DNA of 64,000 nucleotides from Prorocentrum cordatum (Eukaryota; Sar; Dinophyceae; Prorocentrales; Prorocentraceae): the NCBI GenBank assembly GCA_963575745.1, contig CAUYUJ010020592.1, positions 53,964 to 117,963 on the forward strand, written 5' to 3'. Below the pieces are notes generated by a model that was given only the letters and a program-made list of their open reading frames with translations, did no database searches and was not told the DNA's origin. Position 1 is the first letter of the stretch, and each line of letters starts with the position of its first letter. Below, piece by piece: positions 11,996-22,130 of the stretch. The translations under genes and the position numbers were made by a program.

Positions 11996-13761
11996 GTTGA
12001 GTGCAGGGCTGTGCCGTTGAAGCACGCGTATCGACGATATCAGTATCAGGTTCAATCGCGGATCTTATTTGCAGGGGAACTGAGCACGCTCGATGCCGAG
12101 GCTGTTTGTGCAGTTCATGCTTTTGAAGGTATGTGTTTGTTTTGTATGTGGTGTCGCCAGCGGGCTAACATAACATGGGGTGTGTGGAGGCCTGAGATGC
12201 TCCAGAAGGTGCATTCGCATTTTGCCAGTGGACACTTCCCGTCGGCTGTTCAGATGATTCGGTGGAAGAGCTGGACGATGATGCAGTGTTCGTAATTGTA
12301 TTCTTTCAGATCGGGCAGGGAGTACAGAGGCAGCGGACGCGATCACCCCGAGACCAACTGAGGTTGGCGAGCTATCGCAGAAAAAGAGTTCGATTTGAGT
12401 AGCCATCATCGCAAACTCTGGTTCAGGACATAAGAGTTGCACAGGGCGGCGATCTTTCAACCAATAGATAGGCCGACCTTTCCCAGAATATGGCCCAACA
12501 TATCAGCATACAACGCATGGACATCAATAGACAGAATCTGACAGGCTTTGGAGGCAGAGTATCGGGGAGTCAGACGGGGGCTTCTGTGCACATTCCCGTG
12601 CCTTCCGTCTTCCCGCCTGCTGCTTGTCATGTGTCTCAAGATTCATCACAGAGATCCCTGACAGCCCAGTCTCAAGATAACCGTGCACATGTTGACTCGC
12701 GCCGTGGGCTTCTTATGTACAATGTTGCGTGGACGACATGCAGAGATACTATTACTGAATGTTTTCGTTTGCGCGCGAATCGGACACAGGCTTCATCTGG
12801 CAAAAGAATACGCGGTGGACAAGAGAGTGTCGGCCAGAGGAGCTGGCAGCATCCGTATATATTGTCATATGGCACTACGTGGTGGCAAGGGGTGGTTCCA
12901 TCATACCGTGCATTCCTTGAGAGGTGGCAAAATATACTATGTACTTACAACAAAACAATGATCTTCGACTATTTTGTTCAGAACTGGACAGGGACCGCAG
13001 CCCAAAATGCACCGCCCGAGGAGACTGGACATGGGGGCCGTGCGCAGACAGAAAAAGAAGCAATGCAGATGGCCATGCGATTGGCTACGATAAATGAAAG
13101 ACAAACTGTTTGGGACATCATTAGCCCTGGGTTTGCAGTCGAAATGAAAGGAGATAGCTTGCTAGTTCACTCGTGACTGACGTGACGATGGCGGTGTCAC
13201 AACAAACAATACCAACGTCGTCTTGATCGTTGCATTGATGTAATGGAACGGACCGCAAATGAGTTGGGATTAGAAGTTCGGGATTGGGGAAAGATCTGTA
13301 TAAGCATGAGTATAGGGAGGACAACACACGGGCCGATGAGCTTGCGCACTTGGCCCGCGAGGGCCACTGTTTTTGCAATCCATATGAATACAGATTCAAC
13401 TTTGAAAGTTATCTCCATCCTATCGCCTGTCGTGCTGCCTTCGACGGGGGGGTATGCAGCAAGGTTACGGGGTGCGGATTCTGGCTTCAAATCCGATTGC
13501 TAAGAGCTGAATCAAGAGTATGATTGCAATAAGTGTACCTCCTATTCGCCTCTTTCCCTCCTCTCCTTATTCTGTGCCCTCTAATATTCCCTTCGTTTGG
13601 AGGGGCGTGTGCGAAGCCGCCTGGTGCCTTGAGGAAGGTGCTACGATAACCGACGCCGAGCTCAGTGCTGCTGAGGCGCTTTCAAGCGCTGTTGTGCATT
13701 TGGCACGACAGATGCTCACCGCCAGCTGACCCTGCTGGACAAACGGTGCGAAAACCAAAAA
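11996..13761 (+). mobile_element. RH-2 retroposon-like insert
   Basis: An insert of about 1.77 kb whose 3' end is A-rich (GCGAAAACCAAAAA) and abuts ACCAGGTTGACGG, the second half of an H1 loop and arm (13762-13796). The matching left half-hairpin is missing, so no duplication can be shown; the intact hairpin at 11955-11987 is a different copy. Inside are an N-terminal reading frame at about 11997-12295 (contains EGMCLFCMWCRQRANITWG) and the damaged RNase H-like frame. It is longer at the 5' side than RH-1 and may show more of the parent element. Confidence 0.65.
12490..13729 (+). pseudogene. RNase H-like protein of RH-2, frameshifted
   Basis: Coding sense passes through three frames. Frame 12490-13176 ends in VEMKGDSLLVHS then stop. 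The same frame resumes near 13190 and shifts at about 13284-13291 into a frame with KHEYREDNTRADELAHLARE and AAFDGGV...GCGFWLQI. A third frame to 13729 carries FVWRGVCEAAW and ATITDAELSAAEALSSAVVH. Motif order matches RH-1: an EKEAMQMAMRLATINE helix, GDS, RE.N..AD, FDGG, then DAELS. The shared spacing in an independently damaged copy supports a real ancestral protein with this order. Confidence 0.65.
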
Positions 13762-14500
13762 ACCAGGTTGACGGTTCACCGCCGGCGCCAGTTGGTCGAC
13801 CCGGCTAGAACTGACAATGTGGTGACTTTTAGTCGGGTTTTCTAAGATTTGACAGAAATTTGACCTGTCATTTTAAGAAACCATTTTTTTCGCCTGTGAA
13901 AGACTATAAGAGCCTCTGCGTCTCAATACCTCGTAGAGCTCTTCGCTATCGATGAGCAGAGGAATTCCAGCGCGGGATGGAGCTAGTTGGTCGACCCGAC
14001 CAGAAAAGAAGATGTGACGAGTTTGGGTTGGGTTTGCTAAGATCTGAACGATATGTAACAATTCATTTTGAGAAACCTTTTTTTGCACCTGTGAAAGACT
14101 ATAAGGGTCATTGCGTCTTAGCATGAGATCTGTAGGCGCTCTTTTACTATGAAAATACTTGGAGCAACCAACTTCAAGTCGACATGAAAAATGCAAAGTT
14201 GAAGATTTCACGAAAATCTCCTGCGAAGTTCTCTGCTTTGATTCTTAGCACTCTTACGCGCGCAAGCAGCTCTACGAGGTTCCCGGCGGTGACCAGGTTG
14301 ATGGTTCATCGCCAGCGCCCTATGAGCTCCGCAGGCGCACTTGTATTATCAAAACACTTGCAGGAACCAACTTAATGTCGACATGAAAATTGCAAAAATT
14401 TAAGATTTTACGAAAATATCCTGCGACGTTCTCTGCTCTCATTCTTAGCACCCTTACGCGCGCAAGCAGCTCAGCGAGGTTCCTGGCGGTGACCAGGTTG
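13762..14500 (+). repeat. H1 module array, block 3
   Basis: Starts with an orphan right half-hairpin after RH-2. An H1 copy at 14283-14315 has a diverged right arm (TCATCGCCAG). The next, at 14483-14500, is split by RP-1; only 200 bp separate them. No gene seen. Confidence 0.8.
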
Positions 14501-16354
14501 GGCAGAGTTTACCTCCTGCTCGGCCAGGCCTCACCGCTGGGGTCCCCCTCGTCTCGAGCTGCATTGTGCAGTAAGGAGTCTTTGGTTCCTCATACTGTAC
14601 ACGGTGCTCTCACTATGAGGGGCGACGGCGGCGCCGCGTTGGCTGCATCTCTTGTGGAGGCAGCGGTCCGCGCTGCTGTTCAGGCAGGTGCCCCGCGCAG
14701 GACTGTCGCAGCCGCCGCGGCTGCCGTGGCCTCGGTCATGGCGGCGACGCGGTGTGGCGTTGGTCCGGCGCAGGGCGCCCCTGATCCCGCTGCCGCCGGT
14801 TCGGCCGGATCCCGGCGGCAGCGGAGGAGGCTGAAGAAGAAAACTATGATGTGCAGGTCGGGGCAGGATGCTGTCCTTGGGGGGCCTGTCGGGCAGACCC
14901 TAAAGGCTTATCAGGATGTTGATCATGAGATATCTTGTTATCACAGTTCCAGTGTTGATCATGGCGCCTCTGATTTTCATGTTGGGAGCTCTTCATCTAG
15001 GCGAGTCCAGTTTGATGATCGGCCTTCATTGGTTTCTTATGAGATGCCCCTTCAAGCGAGGCTGCGTCCCATATCGAGGAAGCCGAAGAAGAAAACTATG
15101 AGTTGCAGGTCGGGGCATGATGATGTCCTTGGGGAGCCTGTTGGGCAGACCCTAAAGACTCAGCGTGTTGATCATGAGGTAGCGCACGTGGGTTCGCACG
15201 TTCCTGTTCCTGCTCAGACGGCAGCTGATGTGAAGATGTCGGAGTTGGAGAAGGATAACGATGATAACATGTCTGTTGTTTTTGCTCCTGTTAAGTCGGC
15301 AGCTGATGTTAAGATGTCGGAGGTGGAGAAGGAGAACGAGGATGTGGAGATTCGTGGAAGATCGGAAGTGGTTTCTGTTTCTGTTGATCCAGGTGTTCTG
15401 AAAGAGGAGTTGCATGATGAGGAGTTGCAGGGTGAGGAGTTGCAGAATGAGGAGTTGCGGAATGAGCAGTTGCATTGTTCTCATTATAAAGATTCTATGA
15501 CTTCACACCCTGGGGGTTCAACGACTGGGAGTTTATCTAATGCAGTTGTGAGTTCAGCAGTGACGGAGGACGAGTGTCAAGCTGCCAGGGACTGGGCCCC
15601 TGCCGGTGTCGATGTCAGTGCTCTTTGGCGTGAGCTACACCGACTCCCGAGACAGGAGTTTCAGCGTAGGACTGAGGCTCTTCATGCATACAGGCTGCAA
15701 TTGGGAATTGAAAGTTCCGAGGAGGATGATTCGCAACAAGGGGGTCCTCAGAGTTCTACTTCCAGGAGTGCATTGACGCGGAGCGGCAAGAAGCATCGGA
15801 AACGGCACAGATGATGCACATGTGATTGATCCTGCACGCTTGGTTTGTCATTGCGTTGCCTTTCTTCATGCGTGTGTGTTGTCGTGCATGCGCGTGTGTT
15901 GAATAAGAGCTTCGCTTGATCCCTCAAAGTGGGTCATTCGTTGCTTCCTTGATTTGAGTGCTCATTGACCTTTGAACGTGACTTTCCGTTATTTGTCACG
16001 TGGTGCCTCAAAGTAGGCCTTTGATCTTATCTGCATTCTGACCTTTAATCTCTTGTGCATTCTCAGTGGTGTTGAGACGGTATTCGCTGTATAAACCAGT
16101 GGTTACTGTATGGTCTCTCACTGCTTCTCGTGTGGTCGCTGTGTAAACCAGTGGTTACTGCGTTTCACTGTTTTAGTGTTATATTCTTGTGTATGGGCAG
16201 TCTTGTGCATATCTGTACAGCCTCGCTGTTTGATGCACCTCTGCTTTAATCTTTGCAGCTTCGCTGTCTTCCTGTACAGCTTCGCTGTTTAGGTTCTTTG
16301 TGTTTAGGCCTGCTCCCATGGGAGCTCGAACCGGCCTTCGCAAAAGACGCAAAA
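14501..16354 (+). mobile_element. RP-1 retroposon-like insert
   Basis: A 1,854-bp insert flanked by a perfect 10-bp duplication GACCAGGTTG (14491-14500 and 16355-16364), again in an H1 loop. The 3' end is A-rich (AAAAGACGCAAAA). It carries one 399-codon frame and about 540 bp of 3' sequence with short repeats: AACCAGTGGTT twice and CAGCTTCGCTGT-type boxes three times. The duplicated target and A-rich end indicate retroposition. No reverse transcriptase is present. Confidence 0.85.
14615..15814 (+). CDS. RP-1 protein, unknown family with conserved C-terminus
   Basis: 399 codons from the ATG at 14615 to TGA. I do not recognise the family. The N-terminus is Ala-rich, followed by a basic patch RRQRRRLKKK. 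Two diverged internal copies of KKKTM.CRSG.D.VLG.PVGQTLK follow, then two copies of AADVKMSE(L/V)EK, then repeated acidic pentapeptides of the type (E)EELQ(N/G/D). The last 80 or so residues (ECQAARDWAPAGVDV through LHRLPRQEFQRRTEAL to the basic tail GKKHRKRHR) are almost identical in RP-2, while the middle is not. Basic patches suggest nucleic-acid binding or nuclear entry; this is inference. The frame is intact, unlike its neighbours. Confidence 0.6.
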   Translation: MRGDGGAALAASLVEAAVRAAVQAGAPRRTVAAAAAAVASVMAATRCGVGPAQGAPDPAAAGSAGSRRQRRRLKKKTMMCRSGQDAVLGGPVGQTLKAYQDVDHEISCYHSSSVDHGASDFHVGSSSSRRVQFDDRPSLVSYEMPLQARLRPISRKPKKKTMSCRSGHDDVLGEPVGQTLKTQRVDHEVAHVGSHVPVPAQTAADVKMSELEKDNDDNMSVVFAPVKSAADVKMSEVEKENEDVEIRGRSEVVSVSVDPGVLKEELHDEELQGEELQNEELRNEQLHCSHYKDSMTSHPGGSTTGSLSNAVVSSAVTEDECQAARDWAPAGVDVSALWRELHRLPRQEFQRRTEALHAYRLQLGIESSEEDDSQQGGPQSSTSRSALTRSGKKHRKRHR

Positions 16355-16512
16355 GACCAGGTTGATGGTTCGTCGCCAGCGCCCTATGAGCTCCGCAGGC
16401 GCACTTGTACTATCAAAACACTTGCAGGAACCAACTTAATGTCGACATGAAAAATGCAAAAATTGAAGATTTTACGAAAATCTTCTGCGAAGTTCTCTGC
16501 TTCGATTCTGAG
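16355..16512 (+). repeat. H1 module between RP-1 and RP-2
   Basis: Right half of the RP-1-split hairpin, then a module nearly identical to 14305-14450, breaking off at GATTCTGAGC where RP-2 begins. Confidence 0.8.
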
Positions 16513-18372
16513 CGACCTGGCCCGTTGGGGGCCTCCTCGAGCCGCATTGTGCGGACAGGTTTTTGTGCATACGCATGTATCGTACTCAACTGTCCATCTT
16601 GTTATTGCTTGTGATTTGCCTTCTTCTTGTTGAGCGAGTCCACGTTTTATATATGGAGTTTATGTCATCTGAATTGTCAGGCGCGGATTTTGTTGCTTCA
16701 GATTTGACAGATACGGCGCTGTTTACTTCCGGGTTTCTCGCTTGTTTGTCTGCTGTTTGTCTACGGTCGAAGTGTGTGTTAGTGATCTATATTTCCGTGT
16801 TCGCCCTTCGTACGGAGGTGAGTCTTGCCTGCATGAGCGAGACCAGCTGTATGGGCATGGTGTCAAAGTTTCTCAATCGAAGTTGCGCCGCCTGAGGGCG
16901 AAACGTACCAGATATCGTTTGTGGTCCACGGCTTGGGGGCCAGATTCGTCGTGCCTTGTTCGCGCGGGCATTTGCGCGCCCAGATATTATCGGAATTTTT
17001 GTTCGGACGATTCTGAGGAAGAGGAATGGGTTGAGGACACTTGTGGAACACTGACTGATATGGATGCTGTTGAATTGGCTGGCAACTCTTTGTGTTCGCA
17101 GTGTTCCGATTGTGGGACTCAGACAGATCCCTGTGTTCACATTGAGTGTGGGATTCAGACTGATTTTTGTGTTCTTTGTTGGTGAGGAGGAGAAGGAGGA
17201 GTGTCATCGAGTGCACGTTGATCGGGGTGATGCTTCTCTCAGAATGAAGAGATATTGTTTCAAACGAGCGGAGGCTATCGAGAGTGCAAAGTTGCACACT
17301 TCAGAATTGCATGCGACCAACGGGAGTGCGGTGGAGAGTACCGCAGTTTTGAATACAGTTGATGCAGTCGGGAGTTCCAGTGCAGTCGGGAGTTCAACAC
17401 TTGGGAGTGCAGTAGGAAGTTCCACAGTTCGGAGTTCCGCTGATGCAGTTGAGGATGCAGTTGGGAGTTCAACAGCTGGGAGTTCTGCAGTTGGGAGTTC
17501 AGCTGATGCAGTAGGGAGTTCCATGAATGGGAGTTCTGCAGATCGACCGAGTGAGACACGCTCTGAGTGCCAAGCTGCCAGGGACTGGGCCCTTGCCGGT
17601 GTCGATGTAAGGGCTCTTTGGCTTGAGCTACACCGACTCCCGACACAGGAGTTTCAGCGTAGGACTGAGGCTCTTAATGCATACAGGCTGCAATTGGGAA
17701 TTGAAAGTTCCGAGGAGGATGATTCGCAACAAGGGGGTCCTCAGAGTTCTACTTCCAGGAGTGCATTGACGCGGAGCGGCAAGAAGCATCGGAAACGGCA
17801 CAGATGATGCACATGTGATTGATCCTGCACGCTTGATTTGCCATTGCGTTGCCTTTCTTCATGCCTGTGTGTGTTGTCGTGCATGCGCGTGTGTTGAATA
17901 TGAGCTTCGCCTGATTTTCAATTTGTTCGGCTAAGAGCCCGCATTCGCTCGAAGTAGTGGTGGGTGTCTTGGCTCACTCCGTATGTTGCCTGTTCATAAT
18001 TCACTTTGTCTGTTTGTGCGTGTTCATAATTCAGTTCGCATTTCTTATCTGCATTCTGACCTTTAATCTCTTGTGCATTCTCAGTGGTGTTGAGACGGTC
18101 ATCGCTGTATAAACCAGTGGTTACTGTATGGTCCCTCACTGCTTCTCGTGTGGTCGCTGTATAATCCAGTGGTTACTGCGTCTCACTGTTTTGGTGTTAT
18201 ATTCTCGTGTATGGGCAGTCTTGTCATACCTGTACAGCCTCGCTGTTTGATGCACCTCTGCTTTAATCTTTGCAGCTTCGCTGTCTTCCTGTACAGCTTC
18301 GCTGTTTAGGTTCTTTGTGTTTAGGCCTGCTCCCATGGGAGCTCGAACCGGCCTTCGCAAATGACGCAAAAA
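16513..18372 (+). mobile_element. RP-2 retroposon-like insert
   Basis: Second RP element. Its 3' end (CAAATGACGCAAAAA) abuts GACCAGGATGACGG, the right half of an H1 hairpin, so it used the same kind of target as RP-1. The left half-hairpin is absent; the left junction lies inside a module at about 16513, so a deletion or 5' rearrangement is likely. Its C-terminal coding region and most of its 3' sequence match RP-1, but the 5' coding half is different and one 3' segment (about 17905-18035) is replaced. Confidence 0.7.
16742..17807 (+). pseudogene. RP-2 protein, probably frameshifted
   Basis: Two overlapping frames: one to 17185 with an acidic stretch DDSEEEEW and a repeated C.DCGTQTDPC / ECGIQTDFC motif, then a second frame from about 17180 to TGA 17807. 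The second frame has a long low-complexity region of AVGSS/GSSAD repeats (DNA unit GTTGGGAGTTC), then the same C-terminal block as RP-1 ending GKKHRKRHR. A one-base shift near 17180 would join them; whether that is a lesion or a normal product cannot be told. No good ATG is visible at the 5' end. Confidence 0.5.
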
Positions 18373-18434
18373 GACCAGGATGACGGTTCACCGCCGGCGC
18401 CAGTTTCGTAATTCCAGAGCTCTACGAGGGTCCC
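18373..18434 (+). repeat. H1 right half-hairpin and module remnant
   Basis: GACCAGGATGACGG plus right arm TCACCGCCGG, then GAGCTCTACGAGGGTCCC, the usual H1 leader, where RH-3 starts. Confidence 0.75.
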
Positions 18435-18900
18435 AGCTTGTGTGTGGTCCAATGGATAAGAAGGCACTGGAGGTGCACGAACATGGGCTATAATATCACC
18501 TTGGAGGCGGCACAAAACACTCTTGATGCTATAACGGACACCTGTTTGAGAACTGCGTGTGCGGGGGCTGACCCTATCAAACATCTTTATAGGGAGGGTA
18601 ACAGTTATGCTCATGAACTCACGTGGGCTTGCAGAGCTTGCCCACACACATCGAAGAGAAACGAGTATCTTGCCCCTTTATATACTTCGAAAGTTTTAGG
18701 ATTGAGGGGTTACTTCGACGGAGGCACCTCGGATATTGGGGCTGGGGGAGGCTGGTGGCTGCAGGCTTTTGTAGAACATAAAAATGCTATACAGTGTCAC
18801 GTGATTGCCGAAGAGGCGTTTGGCCTCGATAGGGAGTCAACCGTGACGGTATGTGAGTTAACGGCCGCCTCGAAGCTAATTCACGCAATCTCGCAGATTG
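18435..18900 (+). pseudogene. RH-3, 5'-truncated RNase H-like copy cut by the gap
   Basis: Third copy of the RNase H-like protein. The left junction falls in the H1 leader, so the copy is 5' truncated just before the GDS motif (here GPS, Asp lost). The frame then reads CVVQWIRRHW, PIKHLYREGNSYAHELTWAC (AD replaced by AH), LRGYFDGGTS...GAGGGWWLQ and STVTVCELTAASKLIHAI. The E-containing helix again follows the FDGG segment, as in RH-1 and RH-2. Substituted GDS and AD residues suggest it is inactive. The end is hidden by the assembly gap. Confidence 0.65.
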
Positions 18901-19000
18901 NNNNNNNNNNNNNNNNNNNNNNNNNNNNNNNNNNNNNNNNNNNNNNNNNNNNNNNNNNNNNNNNNNNNNNNNNNNNNNNNNNNNNNNNNNNNNNNNNNNN
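18901..19000. other. Assembly gap of 100 N
   Basis: Exactly 100 N, the usual placeholder for a gap of unknown length. Sequence on the two sides need not be adjacent. Confidence 1.
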
Positions 19001-19126
19001 GGAGGAAGAGGAGGAGGAAAAGGAGGAGGATGAGGAGGAGGACGAGGAAGAGGAGGAGGCAGAGGAGGAGGAGGAAGAAGAGGAAGCGGAGGATGAGGGG
19101 GAACCGGAGGAGGCGGATGATGATAG

Positions 19127-19173
<47 letters not shown>

Positions 19174-19223
19174 CTGATGATGATGTTGATGATGATGATT
19201 ATGATGATGATGCTGATGCTGAT

Positions 19224-19288
<65 letters not shown>

Positions 19289-19425
19289 GGAGGAGGAGGA
19301 GGAGGAGGAGGAGGAAGAGGAAGAGAAAGATGAGGAGGAGGAGGAAGATGAGGAGGAGGAGGAGTAGGAGGAGGAGGCGGAGGAGAAACAGGAAGGGGAG
19401 GAGGAAAAGGAGGCGGAGGACGAAT
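19001..19425. repeat. GGA-GAT-GGA compound microsatellite
   Basis: Impure GGA repeats, then GAT repeats from about 19115 to 19288 with GCT interruptions, then GGA again. The Glu/Asp frames it generates are not evidence of a gene. Confidence 0.95.
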
Positions 19426-20340
19426 GTGCATGATACCAATATGGCTATTAATCAGAAGAACATGATGAATAGTAATAAGCATAGTGAGAATATTTCCAAT
19501 ACTGAGAACATTAGCAATACCAATGTGAAGCTGGAGCATATTGATTCAATGACTATGGATAATAATAAGAATACCAGTGCGAATACTATCATTACGAAGA
19601 ATAAGTATAATCAAAACCCGAGTAAGGCGACTAAACATAATACGCATAGTTACGACGCATTATAATATTAGGGGTGAGAACCATATATTTATAATACTAC
19701 GAAAACGAACATCAATACGCATACGAACAATTCTTTTTAATAATACGAATCGTAGGAACAAGACTACTACTACTAATAGTAATACTACATATGATACTGA
19801 TAAGGCTAAGGCTAAGACAAATACTATTCATATTACTAATAGTAATACGAAACAGACATATACGAATACGAATCAGACGACTAACAAAAGCACTTATAGT
19901 CATACTACGATTGCTACTACTACTACTGCTACTACTTATATTAATCATGCTAATAAGCATGCTTTTACGAGAATAATGATGTTACTAATGGTATCACTGA
20001 GAAGGATACGACCAATCGTAGGAATAATACTATGACAATATCATTAGTACTAATACACATACCAATGCTACTATCAATAATATTACAGCTACTAACAGTA
20101 GTATTAGTTAGACTAAGACCATGAATACTTATAGGTGTTTTCCGTAGTACTACTATAATAATAATGTTAAGACCGACGTTGCTACTAATAGTACTATCAA
20201 AAGCTGTAATGCTAATACTAATACTAAGAATGGGAATGCTAATACTAATACTATTAATTGTAATAAGAAACGTGCTAATATTATTAGTAATAATAAACGA
20301 TAGTACTAATACTAAGAATCAAGCGAATGTTAATAATAAT
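19426..20340. repeat. Degenerate AT-rich trinucleotide region
   Basis: About 0.9 kb of decayed AAT/ACT/AGT-type triplets (for example AATACTAATAGTAATACGAA). No gene seen. It looks like an old microsatellite array that has accumulated mutations. Confidence 0.85.
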
Positions 20341-20690
20341 AAGAAGAGGAGGAGGAAGAGGAGGAGGCGGAGGAGGAGGAGGAGGAGGAGGAGGGAACGG
20401 GCGGACGATGACGACGGAAACGGGGGGTGGGGACCTGGAGGAAGAAGAGGAGGGGGATGAGGAGGGTGACTGTGAGGAAGAACGGCGACGCTTTAGACGA
20501 CGACGACGCGGACGAGAAGGAGGAGGAGTAGGAGGAAAAAAGGAGGAGGAGGAGGAGCAGCAGGAGGAGGAGGAGGACGACGACGACGACTGCGACGAGG
20601 GCCCCAGGATGGCCTCAAGTGGCGCCCGAGATGCAAAGAAATCGGTACAGCGACGACGGCGACGATGACGACGACGACGATGACGACCCG
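20341..20690. repeat. GGA and GAC microsatellites with anchor sequences
   Basis: Impure GGA repeats, then GAC-type repeats split by GGGCCCCAGGATGGCC (20599-20614) and GCAAAGAAATCGGTAC (20633-20648). Both anchors recur beside the GTC array at 24395-24458. Confidence 0.9.
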
Positions 20691-21285
20691 CGCCCCTCTC
20701 CAAGCTGTCTTGCGGGTGCGCCCGCTGCTGCCCCCTCGCCCGGAATCCGGCGCCATGGACGGCCCCCTGTCAGTGGCCCGGTGGCTGACGGGGGACGAGG
20801 AGGACCAGGGGTGTCCAAGAGAATTGTGAGGACTACGGTGGATTTGGCGGCGCGCCCGGGTGGAAGGCAGATGGGGCGGGCCTTTTGAGGAACCTCGGAA
20901 GGCTTCAGCGTTCAGAAAAAATGTGTTTTGTTCTTGTTCCGAACAAGGCGCGAGGGCTTCTGAGAAGTTCCGCAGCCTCTGAGAATGCCTGCCTCCCCTC
21001 ACTTCCCCCCCTGGGTGCGCCGCCGTTGGATATTATGACCGTATCCATGACATCTCCCAGAAATTATGGCCCTTTCTCCTTCTTTCACCACGTCCTCTGG
21101 CCCCCAATCGTCCGCGCGCGTGCAAACTGTCACAATGCAAGCAACGATCGGCGAGCCGCCTACCCTTTCCACATGCTGGTTTTTCATCCTGAGTTCTTTT
21201 CTGACGGTTCAGGGGCCCGGGGATCTCCCCTGGAGATGCAACGCGGTGAAGAATCTTCGCATTTATTTCTTTTAAAACGTCGGAG
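20691..21285. other. No gene recognised; possible M1 element relic
   Basis: Unique-looking sequence. About 21180-21275 (TTTTTCATCCTGAGT...CTGACGGTTC...GAAGAATCTTCGC) resembles the interior of the M1 elements at 43.5, 45.7 and 48.5 kb, but no termini are visible. Nothing else is supported. Confidence 0.4.
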
Positions 21286-22130
21286 TTCCAGGTGTATGCA
21301 AGTAGTTGTTCATATAGTTATATTTTGTATCTGCGTATATGTGTATGTATATATAGATGTATGTGTATATGTGCATGTATATGTATATGCATGTGCATTT
21401 GTATGTGTATATGTATATGTCTATGTATATGTATGCAATGTATATGTGTGTGTATATATGTATATGTCCATGTATAGGTTTATGTTTCGATATTTTAACT
21501 ATGTATTTGTATATGGGAATATGTATAGGTTTTTGTTTGTGTTTTTATGTAAGTATGACTTGTGATTATGTGTATGCATATTTATACGCGTATTCGTACG
21601 TATGGGAACATGTGCATGTATATTCGTTTCCGTGCGAATTTGCACATGTATATGTTGATGCTTAGGTTTTGTTATGTGCATGTAGAAGTTTCTGTATACT
21701 TGTATCTGTGTTTATGTATATGTTTAGTTGTTATATATATTTATATATACACGTGCGTGTTTATGTACATGTGCACATATGTATTTGTTTATGTATGTAG
21801 TATAACCATGTACACCACCTAAAGGGGGGGGAAAGGGTCTGGGAAAGGGGAGGGGTCCCCGACGATGGACCAGGAAAGGGGGGGATGCCCCCGATGACGG
21901 ACCGGGGAAAGGGTGGATGTATGCATGTATGCATGTACGTATGTAGGTATGATGTATGTAGGTATGCGTGTGCGCATGTACGCATGCATGTATGTGTGTT
22001 TCTATGTATCTTTGTATGTATGTCTGTATGTGTGTATGTATGTATGGATGCGTGGCCGTCTGTCTGTCTGTGTCTGTCTGTCTGTATGCATGCATGCATG
22101 CATGTATGTATGTTACATCACTGTGCAAAC
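21286..22130. repeat. TATG/TGTA and ATGC-type microsatellites
   Basis: 21286-21815 is degenerate (GTATAT)n/(TATG)n. 21820-21905 is G-rich with repeated GGGGAAAGGG and a near-duplicated CCCCGATGACGGACC-like phrase. 21913-22125 is ATGTATGC and TGTC repeats. Open frames here are periodic artefacts. Confidence 0.9.

Larger units (their letters stand above)
1..18396 (+). repeat. H1 hairpin repeat family, about 20 copies in one orientation
   Basis: A 33-34 bp inverted repeat recurs at 271-303, 713-745, 1295-1327, 1634-1666, 2033-2064 (right arm damaged), 2799-2831 and 3107-3139 (degenerate), 3644-3676, 4058-4090, 5130-5163, 8181-8214, 8517-8549, 8970-9002, 10650-10683, 11955-11987 and 14283-14315. 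Split copies are 6535-6552/7951-7970 and 14483-14500/16355-16387. Right halves only occur at 1-29, 13762-13796 and 18373-18396. Arms are 10 bp and the 13-14 nt loop ends in AGGTTGACGGT. Arm pairs seen are CCGGCGGTGA/TCACCGCCGG, CCGGCGGTAA/TTACCGCCGG and CTGGCGGTAA/TTACCGCCAG, so arms change in a pairing-preserving way. Most copies follow GAGCTCTACGAGGTTCC and precede CGCCAG. At 9331-9340 the two arms are fused and the loop is gone. Confidence 0.9.

Noticed and set aside
1-18400. CRISPR-like array (short palindromic repeat at intervals)
   Set aside because: Spacers are hundreds of bases long and themselves repeated, and the genome is eukaryotic.
19001-20690. Acidic (Glu/Asp) and Arg-rich open frames
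   Set aside because: They are translations of GGA, GAT and GAC repeats, open on several frames and both strands.
21286-22130. Cys/Tyr/Val-rich frames resembling small secreted proteins
   Set aside because: Periodic translation of TATG and TGTA repeats.
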